This document shows, piece by piece, positions 8,553 through 20,291 of a stretch of DNA of 64,000 nucleotides. Position numbers and translations under genes: made by a program. Numbering within the stretch: position 1 is the stretch's first letter; each line of letters begins with the position of its first letter. A model generated the notes under the pieces. It saw only the letters and a list, made by a program, of their open reading frames with translations. It ran no database searches and was not told the origin of the DNA. The stretch comes from Pontibacter sp. E15-1 (lineage in GTDB: Bacteria; Bacteroidota; Bacteroidia; Cytophagales; Hymenobacteraceae): NCBI RefSeq assembly GCF_022601975.1, contig NZ_JAKVIR010000008.1:1-64000 (forward strand), read 5' to 3'.

Positions 8553-9662
8553 GTGTTATGGTTTTTTATTGAAGCTGTTTTTCAATAGCGCTTGGGGTGA
8601 TACACCGTTACCTACTGAGCCCATCTTTCGCCTAAAATTTTATGATTAGATTGGATGCAATTACTTACTTACTCATACGCTAAAACCCGTATTAGCGTTT
8701 AGGTTATATATAAAAATCTCTATAACAAGATCATATCCCGAAACACTGGCTTTGTAATGATTGCACAAAACCAAGATTAGCATATTCTAATAAAGTCGGT
8801 ATACGGCCCAATATTTACCGTACGCTTTGCTACCAGCTATTAAGTTTAGCAGAATTTTCATAGAATCCAAATAGAAAAGAGATTTGATTACGTGCGCCAA
8901 GGCTGTTATTTCACCTTTTGGCTTGCCGTGATAGGTGTCGCAGAGCAAGCCGGTCTGCCGGTAAAGCACGTTGGATTCCGGCTGACGCGCACCTCCAATA
9001 ATGCCGATAAGCCATTTCTGTTGCCGCCGCTCACAGAGCAAATGAGTCTGCCACTCACCTTGTTCATACCGGTGCGGGCCGACCTGGTGCTGCTGCCTGT
9101 GTCAGCACTCACTGAGGGCCAAAGGCACCCGATCCGGCGCATCAGTGACTTACCCGACCAGCGTCTATCTACCGGCGGGGCCGCAGCCTGTTTTCAAGCC
9201 GCCTATCCGTTTGGGACGATACGCTGGCGGTGGAAGAAAGCGGTTGTATGGAGAAAGTGTCGATGCTCGATAGGGTGTTGTGGCTCTGGGATAACCGATG
9301 CTTTCTTCTGCCGTTATACTACTTCACCGAGAAACCCTTTCAGAACCAGAGGCGCATCGGGTCTGCTTTTCTTGCCACGCTATACCTACACTCGGATTAT
9401 ACCGTGCCGTTAGTATCGGTTTGCCAGGAGCTTTTCTACATCCTGGCTTGCACGAACTTGGTGTGCGGTCATGTGGCAGGGCTATAAGTCACCGGCTCAA
9501 ATGTGTTGACCATGCTTAAGAACTGCGTAGCTTTACTGATAACTTTTGCACCACCCAACAACGCGCACTGTGCTGGCAGGTAATCCGCTGCTATCTTGGG
9601 ACAAAGGTTACTGGTGTATAATTCCGGGCCGGGCTGGCCCTTCACTTTCAAACCCTAATTGC
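8553..9662. other. 1.1-kb gene-poor region upstream of otsA
   Basis: About 8560-8890 is AT-rich and presumably contains the otsA promoter, including an inverted repeat at 8677-8698. About 8890-9530 is GC-richer with open frames on both strands (for example 8892-9413 and 9230-9487 on plus, 8906-9142 on minus). None resembles a known protein or keeps a convincing coding pattern. It may be a decayed gene, but I cannot name an ancestor. Confidence 0.4.
8677..8698. promoter_or_regulatory. Inverted repeat upstream of otsA, possible operator
   Basis: Arms ACGCTAA and TTAGCGT are perfect inverse complements separated by 8 bases, about 125 bases upstream of the otsA start. The spacing suits a dimeric regulator. 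No regulator gene is adjacent, so the role is a guess. Confidence 0.3.
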
Positions 9663-10268
9663 ATGCAATTTTTAGATGGCGTAGATCCCGGTATTACGGA
9701 ATGGGTGATCATCCCTTCCCTAATTTTCCTGGCCAGAATCTGCGATGTGACACTGGGAACCCTGCGTATCGTGTACATTTCCAAAGGTGACAAGACGGTA
9801 GCGCCCATGCTTGGTTTTGTGGAGGTACTCATCTGGCTGATTGCCATCACGCAGGTAATGGAAAACCTGGGCAATGTGGCCTCATACCTTGCCTGGGCAG
9901 GAGGCTTTGCCACGGGCAACTTTCTGGGGCTGCGCATCGAGCAGAAACTGGCCTTGGGCCAGGTCGTGGTGCGCGTGATCACGGTAGAGCCTGCCGGAAA
10001 ACTGATTGAGGAACTCAAGAAGAGCGGCTACCGACTGACGTTCGTGGATGCCCACGGCACCAGAGGCAAGGTAAACCTACTGTTCATGGTCGTGAAACGC
10101 CGGAAGTTGGACGCGGTAGTATCCATTATCAGGAGCTTCAACCCTCATGCCTTTTATTCTATCGAGGATGTGCGCTCTGTTTCTTCTCTGGAGCCTGAAA
10201 TTGCCCCAGACACCGCAAAAGGCGACAGGAGCCTGCGCAAACTCTTCCCTATCAGGAAAGGGAAATGA
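9663..10268 (+). CDS. DUF2179/DUF5698 (UPF0316) membrane protein
   Basis: A 201-residue membrane protein of the UPF0316 type. Three hydrophobic segments lie in the first half (WVIIPSLIFLARI, GFVEVLIWLIAITQV and VASYLAWAGGFATGNFLGL), followed by the conserved stretch GLRIEQKLALG. The C-terminal DUF2179 domain contains KLDAVVSIIRSFNPHAFYSIEDVR, a fold seen in several small membrane regulators. The ATG at 9663 is preferred because the upstream extension lacks family similarity. Its position between the trehalose and glycogen genes may be coincidental; the molecular function is unknown. Confidence 0.82.
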   Translation: MQFLDGVDPGITEWVIIPSLIFLARICDVTLGTLRIVYISKGDKTVAPMLGFVEVLIWLIAITQVMENLGNVASYLAWAGGFATGNFLGLRIEQKLALGQVVVRVITVEPAGKLIEELKKSGYRLTFVDAHGTRGKVNLLFMVVKRRKLDAVVSIIRSFNPHAFYSIEDVRSVSSLEPEIAPDTAKGDRSLRKLFPIRKGK

Positions 10269-10350
10269 ATTTTCATATCAGCCACTGCTTCAGCATCTGC
10301 TCACTAAGGCCTTTAAAGGTATAAGCTAAGCTGGAGACGTAAGTAAGTAT

Positions 10351-10394
10351 AAAAGCCAAACGGCAGGCCTGAAGTGGCCTGCCGTTTGGCTTTT
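10351..10394. terminator. Perfect hairpin between convergent genes
   Basis: Arms of 19 bases (10351-10369 and 10376-10394) pair perfectly around a 6-base loop, with A-rich and T-rich ends. It lies between the ends of the DUF2179 gene (+) and glgB (-), so it can terminate both. Confidence 0.85.
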
Positions 10395-10413
10395 AAATGA
10401 TGCACTTTAAAAC

Positions 10414-12847
10414 TTATCCCTTCACAGACTTTAAGTAGATCACCGACAATGGCGGTAGTTTTAATGTGATGGTTTGCTCGCGTCCGTGCGATAGCTCAGC
10501 TTTGGACGATATGATATCGTCATTGTGCTGGTCGCTGCCACCATAGCGCTTGTCATCAGAATTGAACACCTGTTTCCACTGTCCGGCTGTCGGCACGCCA
10601 ATACTGTAATGCTCGTGCATGGCAGGGGTAAAGTTACAGACTACCAATAGCGTATCCTCAGGATTATCGGATTTGCGCACAAAGCTGATCACGCTGTTGT
10701 GAGCATCGTTGTAATCGATCCACTCAAAGCCGCGGTCATCAAAGCTATACTTGTACAAGGCCGGCTCCTGTTTGTAAATAGCGTTCAGCTCCCGGATCTC
10801 ATCCTGGATTCCCTGATGAAATCCATACTGAAGCAAGTGCCAATCCAGGCTGCTGTCGTGGTTCCATTCGCTGCTCTGGCCGATCTCGGCTCCCATAAAC
10901 AGCAGCTTGGCTCCCGGGTGGGCATACATGTAAGCATACATCGTACGGAGGTTTGCAAAGCGCTGCCACTCATCGCCCGGCATTTTCTGCAGAAGTGCTC
11001 CTTTGCCGTGCACCACTTCGTCATGGGACAGTGGGAGCATGAACTTCTCCGAGAACGCATACATCATACTGAAGGTAATTTCCCCCTGATGGTGGCGGCG
11101 GTAGATGGAGTCTTTGGAGAAATAGTCCAGCGTGTCGTGCATCCAGCCCATCATCCACTTCATGTCGAAGCCTAGGCCTCCGTGCTCCACAGGCGTCGTC
11201 ACACCAGGCCAGGCCGTGGACTCTTCCGCGATGGTTTTCACATCCGGGAAGCGCTCGCGCACCGCGTGGTTGAAGTCCTTCAGCAGAGAGATGGCCTCCA
11301 GGTTCTCGCGTCCCCCATGCTCGTTCGGAATCCACTCGCCTTCCTTGCGGCTATAGTCGAGGTATAGCATCGAGGCCACGGCGTCTACGCGCAACCCATC
11401 CGCGTGGTACTTGTCCAGCCAGAACAGCGCGTTGCTGATCAGGAAGGAACGGACTTCGTTGCGGCCATAATTAAAGATATAGCTGTTCCAGTCCGGGTGA
11501 TACCCCTTGCGCGGGTCGGCGTGCTCGAACAGGTGCGTGCCGTCGAAATAGGCCAGACCATGCTCATCAGAGGGGAAATGCGATGGCACCCAGTCCAGGA
11601 TTACACCAATGTTATGCTGGTGCAGGGCGTCAATCAGGTGCATCAGGTCCTGCGGAGAGCCGAAAGAACTGGCTGGCGCGAAGTAACCCGTGACCTGATA
11701 TCCCCAGGAGCCGGCAAAAGGGTGGAACATGATCGGCATCAGCTCTACGTGCGTAAAGCCCATTTGCTGCACATACGCAGGGAGTTCCTCGGCCAGCTCG
11801 CGGTATGTAAGCGACCGGTTGCTGTCCTCCATCTTGCGGCGCCAGGAGCCCAGGTGCAACTCATACACACTGTAAGGCTGCGCGGCATCCTTTTGGGCGT
11901 TGCGCTGCTCCATCCACTGTGCGTCCTGCCACTCATACTTGAGGTCCGAAACCACGGAGGCCGTTTGGGGCGGCGACTCGCGGCAAAACGCGAACGGGTC
12001 GCTCTTTTCTACATGGAACAGATGGTAGCGTGATTTGATATGGTACTTGTAGAGCATGCCCGGTGCCATGTTGGGCACAAAGCCCTCCCAAATACCGGAT
12101 CCATCCTCGCGCGCGTGCAACTGGTGGCTCTCGCGGTTCCATTCGTTGAAATCGCCCATCACAGACACCTGCTCGGCATTTGGGGCCCATACCGCAAAGG
12201 ATGTCCCGGTTTTGCCGGCATACTCCATATAGTGCGAACCCAGCTTCTCATACAGGGTAAAGTGCCTGCCTTCTTTAAACAGGTAAATGTCAAAGTCGGT
12301 CAGCCTGCTGGCAGGATAAACTGCCCGTTCGGTATCCTGTGCCTGTTGCAAGCCAGTGCCTGCCAGTTCTTGTTCGTTCGTTTCAGTCTGCACGATTGTC
12401 GTTACTTTGGTACGCCCCCTGGGCTTGATCACGATTTGCTCCTGCACGATATCATTGGATGCCACAGGCACCACGATCCCGGCAGCCGGAGTTTCCTCTT
12501 TGGCCTTGCGCCCACGCTTTTTAGGCGCAGGTGCCGCATCTTCGGTTGCTGCTTTCTTTGTTCGACCACGCTTGGCAGGCGCTTTGGCCTCCCCTCCCTC
12601 ACCTGAAGTGTCGCTGGTGATGGGGGCGCCCATTTCGGCTGCCAAAGAATCTGTTTTCTTTTTTCTTCCTCGCTTCTCAGCGGCTTTAGGCGTCTCGCCT
12701 CCAACCGGGGAGTCGGGGGAGGCACTGCCCGCCGCCTTTCTCCCGCGCTTTGGAGTCGTCGCTTTTTTGGTTGTGTCCTGGTCAGTGCCTGACAGGCCGC
12801 TTGTTTGCGTTATATCGGTGGTCTCGGTGGTTGTGCTTTCTTTTTTC

Positions 12848-12855
<8 letters not shown>
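10414..12855 (-). CDS. glgB: 1,4-alpha-glucan branching enzyme with basic RGR-repeat tail
   Basis: Makes alpha-1,6 branches in glucan. The family core starts near residue 185: CBM48 around 205-300, then the GH13 barrel with nucleophile Asp491 (GLRVDAV), acid Glu544 (IAEEST) and Asp612 (LSHDEVV), and a C-terminal beta domain. Ahead of this sits a tail of about 180 residues rich in Lys, Ala, Thr, Glu and Pro, with five RGR motifs at 37, 62, 96, 113 and 146 in contexts such as KKRGRKAK and KPRGRTK. These resemble AT-hook or histone-H1-like segments. With 813 residues it is well beyond the usual 630-730. It overlaps treS by 8 bases and is last in the glgE-treS-glgB operon. Confidence 0.93.
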
Positions 12856-16177
<3,322 letters not shown>

Positions 16178-16218
16178 AAATTTTGGTCAAAAGGATTCTT
16201 CTTTATCGGGGTTAGTTT

Positions 16219-18237
16219 TTATTCGTTGATGTTGGGCAGCCAGGCGTCGTCCAGGTTGTCGTGGCCCATGATGGCGTTGGCGTCCTCGATGCGCAGCACA
16301 TGCACCGGCATCTCATGCGGGCGCAGCTCCACGTAATTCCACTCGCCTGTCCAGGTATATTTGCGCTCGGTCAGCATGTCATGCACCAAATACTGCTGGT
16401 CTTGGCCCAGGTTAAGCTCGGCTAGCGGCACCTGCACCCACCCGGTCTGCGTGTTGTGCGGATCCAGGTTCACCACCATGATCATCCTGTTTTTGCGGTC
16501 GCTGCTCCACTTGGCATAGCACAACAACGAGGGGTTGTCGCTCTCGCCGAAGGCGATGTTCCAGGTTGTCTGCAGGGCCGGGTTCACTTTCCTTATCTTG
16601 TTTATCAGCGTGATCACCTCCCGGATTTTGGTCAGCTTGCCCCAGTCCCAGTGCTTCACCTCGTATTTCTCGGAGTCAAGGTACTCTTCCTTGCCAACGA
16701 TCGGGTCGGCGATCCCGAACTCATACACCGGCCCGTACAGCCCGTAGTTGGACGACAGGGTGGCCGCCATCACGACGCGGGTAATATGGGCCGCCTCACC
16801 GCCCTGCTGCAACGCCACCGGGTTAATGTCCGGGGTGTTGGGCCAGAAATTGGGCCGGTAGTATTCCCGCATCTCGGTTTGGGTGAGCTCATGCATGTAC
16901 TCTTTTAGTTCCTCGGCTGAGTTTCGCCAGGTATAATACGTATAGGATTGCGTAAATCCAAGTTTTCCCAGCTGCTCCATCACGCGGGGTCGCGTAAAGG
17001 CCTCGGCCAGGAAGATCACCTCGGGATGGGCTTTGTGAATATCATTGATCACCCACTCCCAGAAAGCGAACGCCTTGGTGTGCGGGTTATCCACGCGGAA
17101 GATGACAACGCCTTGGTCGATCCAGTGCTGCAGCACGCGGCGGAGCTCTTTCCACAGATTCTGCCAGTCCTCTGTCTCAAAGTTAACGGGCAACACGTCC
17201 TGGTACTTCTTCGGCGGGTTCTCGGCATACTGCACCGTTCCGTCGGGGCGCCAGGTAAACCACTGCGGATGCTCTTTCACATAGGGGTGGTCCGGGGAGC
17301 ACTGTATGGCGAAATCCAGCGCGATCTCGATGCCGTGGTCTTTCGCCTGCTGCACCAGCCCCCTGAAATCATCCAGGGTGCCCAGTTCCGACAGGATCGC
17401 GTCGTGGCCACCCTCGGGTGCGCCTATCGCCCACGGGGATCCGGGCTCGCCGGGCTGTGAGCTAGGGTTGTTGTTTTTTCCTTTTCTGAAAGCATACCCG
17501 ATCGGGTGGATCGGCGGCAGGTAGATGGTGTCGAAACCCATCTCGGCGATGCGGGGCAGAAGCCGCTCACAGTCTTTAAACGTGCCGTGCTGTCCGGCCT
17601 GCTGCGCCGACGATCTTGGGAAAAATTCATACCAGGCGCTAAAGAGCGCTTTCTTACGCTCCACATCCAGCTTCAATCGTCTGTCGTAGGTGCTTACGTT
17701 TTTGAGTTCCTCGCTGTCCCGCATCTGCTCCGAAACCTCCCCGCTGGTGGCCAGGGCCACTGCGTCAGCGTGCGACTGGTTGTGACGGAGCTGGTAGGCA
17801 TAGCTATAAAGCCGATCCTGTTCCTCTCCCCCCACTTGCGCGGCGACGCCCTCCAGCATTTGGGCCCCTATCTGCAGCTCTACCGTTACGTCCTGATTGG
17901 CTTCGAACTTCTTGGAGAGTCCTTTCTGCCAGGTATAAAAGTGGTCTACCCATCCCTGGAGGGTATACTCGTAGCGGCCCATGGCCTTGGGCGTAAAAGT
18001 GGCGCGCCAACTGTCGTTCCCCAGAAACTCCATCGGCACTGCGGTCCAGTCCTCCCCTTCCACGCTTGTGTTGCGGTATACCAGTTGCGCTTTCACCTCG
18101 TCGTGGCCGTCGCCGAATATGTCGGCGGTCACGGTAATCTCCTCCCCCACTACCCTTTTTGCCGGAAACCTCCCGCAGTTTATTTCTGGCTTTACGTTCT
18201 CTATTATTATCCTTTTCGTTCCTTCGAGTTGTTCCAT
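16219..18237 (-). CDS. glgE: Maltose-1-phosphate maltosyltransferase
   Basis: Transfers maltosyl units from alpha-maltose-1-phosphate onto the non-reducing ends of alpha-1,4-glucan. The 672-residue protein has an N-terminal beta domain with the NCGRFPAKRVVGE segment, then a GH13_3 catalytic barrel with Asp383 (IFRVDNPHTK), Glu412 (FLAEAFTRP) and Asp471 (NTPDIN), matching the known GlgE triad pattern. The start is ATG 18237; an in-frame TTG at 18258 is less likely. It is the first gene of the minus-strand operon, facing treZ across a shared 214-base promoter region. Confidence 0.95.
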   Translation of the reverse strand: MEQLEGTKRIIIENVKPEINCGRFPAKRVVGEEITVTADIFGDGHDEVKAQLVYRNTSVEGEDWTAVPMEFLGNDSWRATFTPKAMGRYEYTLQGWVDHFYTWQKGLSKKFEANQDVTVELQIGAQMLEGVAAQVGGEEQDRLYSYAYQLRHNQSHADAVALATSGEVSEQMRDSEELKNVSTYDRRLKLDVERKKALFSAWYEFFPRSSAQQAGQHGTFKDCERLLPRIAEMGFDTIYLPPIHPIGYAFRKGKNNNPSSQPGEPGSPWAIGAPEGGHDAILSELGTLDDFRGLVQQAKDHGIEIALDFAIQCSPDHPYVKEHPQWFTWRPDGTVQYAENPPKKYQDVLPVNFETEDWQNLWKELRRVLQHWIDQGVVIFRVDNPHTKAFAFWEWVINDIHKAHPEVIFLAEAFTRPRVMEQLGKLGFTQSYTYYTWRNSAEELKEYMHELTQTEMREYYRPNFWPNTPDINPVALQQGGEAAHITRVVMAATLSSNYGLYGPVYEFGIADPIVGKEEYLDSEKYEVKHWDWGKLTKIREVITLINKIRKVNPALQTTWNIAFGESDNPSLLCYAKWSSDRKNRMIMVVNLDPHNTQTGWVQVPLAELNLGQDQQYLVHDMLTERKYTWTGEWNYVELRPHEMPVHVLRIEDANAIMGHDNLDDAWLPNINE

Positions 18238-18451
18238 GTAGTAGTTTAGCTTTGTCAAGTGTAGGTACTGCGCTCTGATAAATATGTTACGGACAATATT
18301 CCGTTATTGCAAATATGGTAAGTATTAGCTACGTTACACGCAACCAAGGTAAAAAAATCTTTGTATCGTTACACGTACTAATTACTTATACTACATCACA
18401 ACTTAATCTTTTGATGCGAGTTTATACGTGCTATTAAAACCCAAGCTAGAC
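18238..18451. promoter_or_regulatory. Divergent promoter region, glgE and treZ operons
   Basis: This AT-rich spacer must drive both arms of the glucan/trehalose locus. It contains a direct repeat, CGTTACACG, at 18332-18340 and 18367-18375 (35 bases apart), and a related GTTAC at 18286-18290. I see no exact TAnnTTTG box on either strand; CATATTTG on minus is a one-mismatch match. Regulation by one shared factor is plausible but unproven. Confidence 0.45.
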
Positions 18452-20290
18452 ATGTCGATAGTAAGAAATATAGGAGCGGAATACCAGCCGGGCAAGGGCA
18501 CAGCCTTCACGGTTTGGGCGCCAAAAGCAACACAAGTGGAACTGTCGCTGAAAAGCAACCCCCAGACGCGGGTTCCGCTGCAGCGGGAGGCCTTTGGCTA
18601 CTGGACGGGTTTGTCGGAGGAGGCTGTGCCCGGCACACGCTACATGTACCACCTCGACGGCGAGCGCGACAGGCCGGACCCCGCCTCCCGGTTCCAGCCG
18701 GAGGGGGTGCACGGGCCCTCTGCCGTGGTAGACCACACCAGCTTCGGCTGGACGGATGCCACATGGCAGGGTCTTCCGCTGGATCAGCTTATTATATATG
18801 AGCTGCATGTGGGCACCTTCAGTGCAGCGGGTACCTTTGAGGGTGTGATCGAACACCTGCCTGAGCTACAGGACCTGGGCATCACGGCCATTGAGATCAT
18901 GCCTATCGCCCAGTTTCCGGGGAGCCGCAACTGGGGCTACGACGGCGTATTCCCGTTTGCGGCCCAGAACTCGTACGGCGGCCCGGAGGGACTTAAAAAG
19001 CTGGTGAACGCCTGCCACGGTCACGGCATTTCGGTAGTGCTGGACGTGGTTTACAACCACATGGGCCCTGAGGGAAATTACCTGAACGAGTATGGCCACT
19101 ACTTCACGCACCGGTATAACACGCCCTGGGGCGATGCCCTGAACTTCGACGATGCCCACTGCGACCATGTGCGCAACTTCTTCATCCAGAACACGCTCAC
19201 GTGGCTGCGCGACTTCCATATAGACGCGCTTCGCCTGGATGCCGTGCACGCCATATACGATACTGGGGCCAAGCATTTTCTGCAGGAGCTGCGCGAGCAT
19301 GTGGGGCAACTGGAGGAGCAGGAAGGCCGTCCCTTCCTGCTGATCGCGGAAAGCGACCAAAGTGACGTGCGCCTCATCAACCCTATCAACAAAGGGGGGT
19401 ATGGCCTCCATGCGCAGTGGTTCGACGATTATCACCACGTGATCCATACCCTGGTGACAGGCGAGATGGAGGGCTACTTTGAGGATTACGGCAAGCCGGA
19501 CCAATTGCAAAAGGCACTGGAGCACACGTTCGTTTACAACGGGCTGTACTCTGAGCACCGGAAGAAAACGCTCGGCACCGACGCGACCGCCAATCCGGCC
19601 AGGCAGTTTGTGGTGTGCGCCCAGAACCACGACCAGGTGGGCAACCGCATGCTGGGAGAGCGCCTCACGGAGTTAGTGCCGTTCGAAATGCTGAAGACTG
19701 TGGCGGGTATGATTCTGCTGTCGCCGTATGTGCCGATGCTGTTTATGGGTGAGGAGTATGGCGAGCAGAATCCGTTCCTTTACTTTGTGAGCCATACAGA
19801 CACAGACCTGGTGGAGGCCGTGCGCAAAGGCCGGAAAGAGGAGTTCGCTTATTTCGCGGCGAAAGGCGAAGCGCCCGATCCGCAGAGCGAGGAAACGTTC
19901 GAGCGGTCGAAACTGCGGCGAAGCTATACTTCTGATCCGCAGCAGCAAAAACTGCGGGAGTTCTACAAGGCGCTGATTCAGCTTCGGAAAACGCACCCGG
20001 CGCTGGCCCACCCCGACAAGCCGCACCTGCGCGTGAAACTGGATTCCGAAAAGCTGGTGCTGCACCTGACGCATACCGGGCAGGAGCCGCACCTTTATTG
20101 CCTGTTCAACATAAGTAACCAACCACAGAAAACACAGCTGCACGCGGCGGCAGGCCCCTGGAAACCGTTGCTCCACTCCGCCGACACGGCCTGGGGCGGA
20201 CCAGGAGCCGACATCCCCGAAATGCTGCAGCAGCGAGCGACCGTTAGTCTGCCCCCTGCCTCAGTGCTCATACTTGAACTATTCGCTTAA
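18452..20290 (+). CDS. treZ: Malto-oligosyltrehalose trehalohydrolase
   Basis: Releases trehalose from maltooligosyl-trehalose made by TreY. The 612-residue protein has an N-terminal CBM48-like domain (FTVWAPKATQVEL) and a GH13_10 barrel with DVVYNHMGPEGNYL, the nucleophile motif ALRLDAVHAI, the acid motif LIAESD and CAQNHDQVGN. The ATG at 18452 is chosen over the upstream in-frame GTG 18428 because similarity starts just after it. One base separates its stop from the next ATG, so it leads a tightly packed four-gene operon. Confidence 0.94.
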   Translation: MSIVRNIGAEYQPGKGTAFTVWAPKATQVELSLKSNPQTRVPLQREAFGYWTGLSEEAVPGTRYMYHLDGERDRPDPASRFQPEGVHGPSAVVDHTSFGWTDATWQGLPLDQLIIYELHVGTFSAAGTFEGVIEHLPELQDLGITAIEIMPIAQFPGSRNWGYDGVFPFAAQNSYGGPEGLKKLVNACHGHGISVVLDVVYNHMGPEGNYLNEYGHYFTHRYNTPWGDALNFDDAHCDHVRNFFIQNTLTWLRDFHIDALRLDAVHAIYDTGAKHFLQELREHVGQLEEQEGRPFLLIAESDQSDVRLINPINKGGYGLHAQWFDDYHHVIHTLVTGEMEGYFEDYGKPDQLQKALEHTFVYNGLYSEHRKKTLGTDATANPARQFVVCAQNHDQVGNRMLGERLTELVPFEMLKTVAGMILLSPYVPMLFMGEEYGEQNPFLYFVSHTDTDLVEAVRKGRKEEFAYFAAKGEAPDPQSEETFERSKLRRSYTSDPQQQKLREFYKALIQLRKTHPALAHPDKPHLRVKLDSEKLVLHLTHTGQEPHLYCLFNISNQPQKTQLHAAAGPWKPLLHSADTAWGGPGADIPEMLQQRATVSLPPASVLILELFA

Positions 20291-20291
20291 A

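Noticed and set aside
6268..8730. 13-base direct repeat CTCTATAACAAGA at 6268-6280 and 8718-8730 flanking otsA, as a sign of insertion
   Set aside because: One copy is part of the terminator palindrome, no transposase or mobile-element ends are present, and 13-base matches are expected by chance in a window of this size.
8892..9413. 173-codon open frame upstream of otsA
   Set aside because: Cys/Arg/Trp-rich, no family features, and competing frames on both strands; kept only as a possible decayed region.
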